7,711 bases of DNA from JBKHBQ01 sp046542305. Its GTDB lineage: Bacteria; Bacteroidota; Bacteroidia; Bacteroidales; 4484-276. Below are positions 6,348-7,711 of this stretch, one piece after another (the stretch's first letter is position 1; each line of letters starts with the position of its first letter). Location: contig JBKHBQ010000190.1 of NCBI GenBank assembly GCA_046542305.1, positions 1 to 7,711 of the forward strand. Reading direction: 5' to 3'. Under the pieces are notes generated by a model, which saw nothing but the letters and a program-made list of their open reading frames with translations, ran no database searches and was not told the DNA's origin. Position numbers and translations under genes: made by a program.

Positions 6348-7274
6348 ATGATACGATCGTCAAATATAAACATTTCGCCATATCGGGCCGCTGAAATAAT
6401 AATTATTTTTGCATCCTGTATGGCAGCACAATCAATTTCACCTGTAGACAGTTTCCGCGTCAACGGCTTCACGCTGCCAATGGACACTGCCATTCAGCAG
6501 GTTGATACAGCAGCAGTTTTCCGGGCACCCGACAGCATCATTCTGCCGAAGAGTGAAGAAATCAGCAGATTTGTCACCTCACATCGGCAGGAAGAAATCC
6601 GGCTGGTGCCCCGCGAAATGAACAAACCCGAGCCCGATCTTACTGTTTTCGCTGTCCTTGCTCTGGCCATCCTGATTTTTTCCTATATCCGCGTGAGCAA
6701 GAAGAGCTTTTTCAGAAACCTTGAGCAGGCAATATTTTCCCGGCCCATTTTTAAACAACTGCTCCGCGATGGGGCGTTGTTCCCTGCAGGATCGCGCTTC
6801 CTGGTTTCGCTGGCCAACCTGAGCATTTTTGGCATTTTCGGATACAAACTCATCAGGCATTACGCCCTCAATATCCCTTTTATCGAAACCACAAACCCTG
6901 TTGCTTTGCTGTGGATTACAGGCGGCATACTTGCATTTTTTACTTTTAAGTCGATTGTTGTAAGGTTTATCAGTTTTGTTTTCAAAACCCGGTCGCTGAC
7001 AAAACAATACAATACCAACACATTTTTCTTCCAAACCATAACGGCAATTTTACTGATTCCACTACTTTTTTTTTCGGGATTGAATTACGGCGCAAACCTG
7101 CTTGTCATCGCCCTTTCGCTGGTATTATTATTATTCATTTTCAGGATTATCCGTGCACTTTTAATTTCACTGGACATGCAAAAATACGCTTTGTATCAAA
7201 TTTTTTTATACCTTTGTGCCCTCGAAATTTTACCCATTTTAGTGATTATTAAAGCAATAATGATTTTTCAGTAG
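6348..7274 (+). CDS. DUF4271 family multi-pass inner-membrane protein
   Basis: An integral membrane protein of unknown function, assigned to DUF4271 by its C-terminal pattern (YQIFLYLCALEILPILVIIK) and by standing directly upstream of hemD, the usual place of this family in Bacteroidetes. From 6348 it has 308 residues. The first third is mostly soluble and Ser/Pro/charged. Six hydrophobic segments then follow, at about residues 97-115, 151-169, 185-207, 227-244, 249-269 and 283-305, separated by Arg/Lys-rich turns such as RVSKKSFFR and KTRSLTK. The start is uncertain. ATG 6321 would begin 6 bases from the adk start. ATG 6348 adds a signal-like hydrophobic run (AAEIIIIFASCMAAQ). ATG 6420 and ATG 6480 lie downstream of a strong -7 box at 6404. 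I chose 6348 because the hydrophobic run resembles an export signal, but 6480 is a serious alternative. The stop is 48 bases before hemD with no promoter seen between, so the two likely form an operon. Confidence 0.85.
   Translation: MIRSSNINISPYRAAEIIIIFASCMAAQSISPVDSFRVNGFTLPMDTAIQQVDTAAVFRAPDSIILPKSEEISRFVTSHRQEEIRLVPREMNKPEPDLTVFAVLALAILIFSYIRVSKKSFFRNLEQAIFSRPIFKQLLRDGALFPAGSRFLVSLANLSIFGIFGYKLIRHYALNIPFIETTNPVALLWITGGILAFFTFKSIVVRFISFVFKTRSLTKQYNTNTFFFQTITAILLIPLLFFSGLNYGANLLVIALSLVLLLFIFRIIRALLISLDMQKYALYQIFLYLCALEILPILVIIKAIMIFQ
6361..6368 (-). promoter_or_regulatory. -7 promoter element for adk
   Basis: Read on the minus strand this is TATATTTG, a perfect TAnnTTTG. A start about 5-7 bases downstream (near 6355) gives a leader of about 40 bases to the adk ATG at 6315. 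No TTTG lies 19-21 bases upstream; the nearest similar word, TTTC (minus strand of 6393-6396), is 24 bases away. Confidence 0.4.
6404..6411 (+). promoter_or_regulatory. -7 promoter element for the DUF4271-hemD operon
   Basis: TATTTTTG, followed by C, matches the extended Bacteroidetes element TAnnTTTGC. It lies inside the longest version of the DUF4271 reading frame. If used, transcription would begin near 6417, excluding the ATGs at 6321 and 6348 and leaving ATG 6420 (almost leaderless) or ATG 6480 (leader about 63 bases). No -33 TTTG is seen at standard spacing, and the stretch is AT-rich, so a chance match is possible. Confidence 0.4.
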
Positions 7275-7287
7275 CGTAGCAGGCTTG

Positions 7288-7312
7288 TTTTAATCAAAAA
7301 AAAATATTAAAA
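7288..7312. repeat. AT-rich inverted repeat between the DUF4271 gene and hemD
   Basis: TTTTAAT (7288-7294) and ATTAAAA (7306-7312) are perfect 7-bp arms around an 11-base, A-rich loop containing nine consecutive A (7296-7304). It fills most of the 48-base gap before hemD. With only A-T pairs the hairpin would be weak and it is not followed by a T-run, so it is not a convincing terminator. It may affect hemD translation or simply reflect base composition. Confidence 0.25.
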
Positions 7313-7322
7313 CCTAACATTG

Positions 7323-7711
7323 ATGATAAAGAATATACTTGTATCACAGCCAAAGCCAGCAGACCCGGTAAAGAATCCTTACAGCGAATTGGCCCAAAAG
7401 TATAATCTGAATATCGACTTCCACAAGTTTATTAAGGTAGAAGGCGTTCCGGCGCGTGATTTCCGTAAGGACAGGGTTAACATCCTCGACCATAGTGCGG
7501 TGATCTTTACCAGCAGGAATGCCGTGGATCATTTTTTCAGGATCTGCAAGGAAATGCGTGTGGAAGTACCCGATACGATGAAATACTTTAGCATCTCGGA
7601 ATCTACATCCTATTACCTTCAAAAGTATGTACAATTCCGTAAGCGCAAGGTGTTCCACGGGAAGCAGAATTTTAAGGATCTGCTCGAGATTATCAAAAAG
7701 CACAAGGATGA
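7323..7711 (+). CDS. hemD: Uroporphyrinogen-III synthase, N-terminal part (cut by window edge)
   Basis: HemD closes the linear hydroxymethylbilane to uroporphyrinogen III with inversion of ring D, the branch point to heme, siroheme and cobalamin. The 129 codons present run off the window without a stop; the family is about 250 residues, so roughly half is seen. The N-terminus MIKNILVSQPKPAD is characteristic of Bacteroidetes HemD. VIFTSRNAVDHFF (about residues 60-72) is the conserved strand-helix turn of the first lobe, and TMKYFSISESTSYYLQKYVQFRKRKV (about 86-111) is the linker region into the second lobe that is typical of this phylum's version. The enzyme has few invariant residues, so assignment rests on overall pattern and on the DUF4271 gene 48 bases upstream. 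ATG 7323 is chosen because the protein motif begins at once; a TTG directly before it (7320) is in frame but unnecessary. Confidence 0.93.
   Translation, partial: MIKNILVSQPKPADPVKNPYSELAQKYNLNIDFHKFIKVEGVPARDFRKDRVNILDHSAVIFTSRNAVDHFFRICKEMRVEVPDTMKYFSISESTSYYLQKYVQFRKRKVFHGKQNFKDLLEIIKKHKD

Noticed and set aside
6579..7034. Minus-strand open frame of 151 codons opposite the DUF4271 gene
   Set aside because: Antisense to transmembrane-coding sequence; polar low-information product without motifs.
7344..7703. Minus-strand open frame of 119 codons opposite hemD
   Set aside because: The plus strand encodes conserved HemD motifs throughout; no promoter or motif supports the minus frame.

Overview
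The window looks like chromosomal core sequence from an anaerobic, fermentative Bacteroidetes, most likely of order Bacteroidales. Four things point there. The adenylate kinase is the short-LID, ~190-residue form usual in this phylum. A DUF4271 membrane protein sits directly upstream of a Bacteroidetes-type uroporphyrinogen-III synthase. Start codons lack Shine-Dalgarno sequences. Several intergenic gaps carry the Bacteroidetes -7 promoter element TAnnTTTG, in two cases extended to TTTGC. I see no mobile element, CRISPR array, rRNA or tRNA.

Layout: (1) 1-376, minus strand: the N-terminal 125 codons of pyruvate, phosphate dikinase (ppdK), cut by the window edge. (2) 377-588: a divergent, AT-rich intergenic region with tandem -7 boxes for ppdK and an imperfect inverted repeat ahead of the next gene. 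(3) 589-2922, plus: a large lipoprotein with sortilin/BNR-like beta-propeller repeats. (4) 3017-5710, plus: a fused ADP-forming acyl-CoA synthetase plus GNAT acetyltransferase, preceded by the best two-part promoter candidate in the window. (5) 5740-6315, minus: adenylate kinase (adk), convergent with the previous gene. (6) About 6348-7274, plus: DUF4271 membrane protein, divergent from adk. (7) 7323-7711, plus: the N-terminal half of uroporphyrinogen-III synthase (hemD), cut by the window edge and probably co-transcribed with the DUF4271 gene.

Functionally, three of the six genes move phosphate between adenine nucleotides and central carbon. PPDK interconverts PEP/AMP/PPi and pyruvate/ATP/Pi. 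The acyl-CoA synthetase half of gene 4 can make ATP from acetyl-CoA while releasing acetate. Adenylate kinase re-equilibrates AMP, ADP and ATP. This suits a fermenter but is probably loose proximity rather than one operon, because the genes lie on different strands. The DUF4271-hemD pair belongs to tetrapyrrole synthesis by context.

I do not see a new multi-gene defence or mobile system. The points most worth checking are residue-level and regulatory: a Gly-to-Glu change in the acetyl-CoA-binding loop of the GNAT domain, an Asn for a near-invariant Asp in adenylate kinase, a propeller protein that is a lipoprotein rather than a type IX cargo, and a promoter-like element that conflicts with the longest start of the DUF4271 gene.
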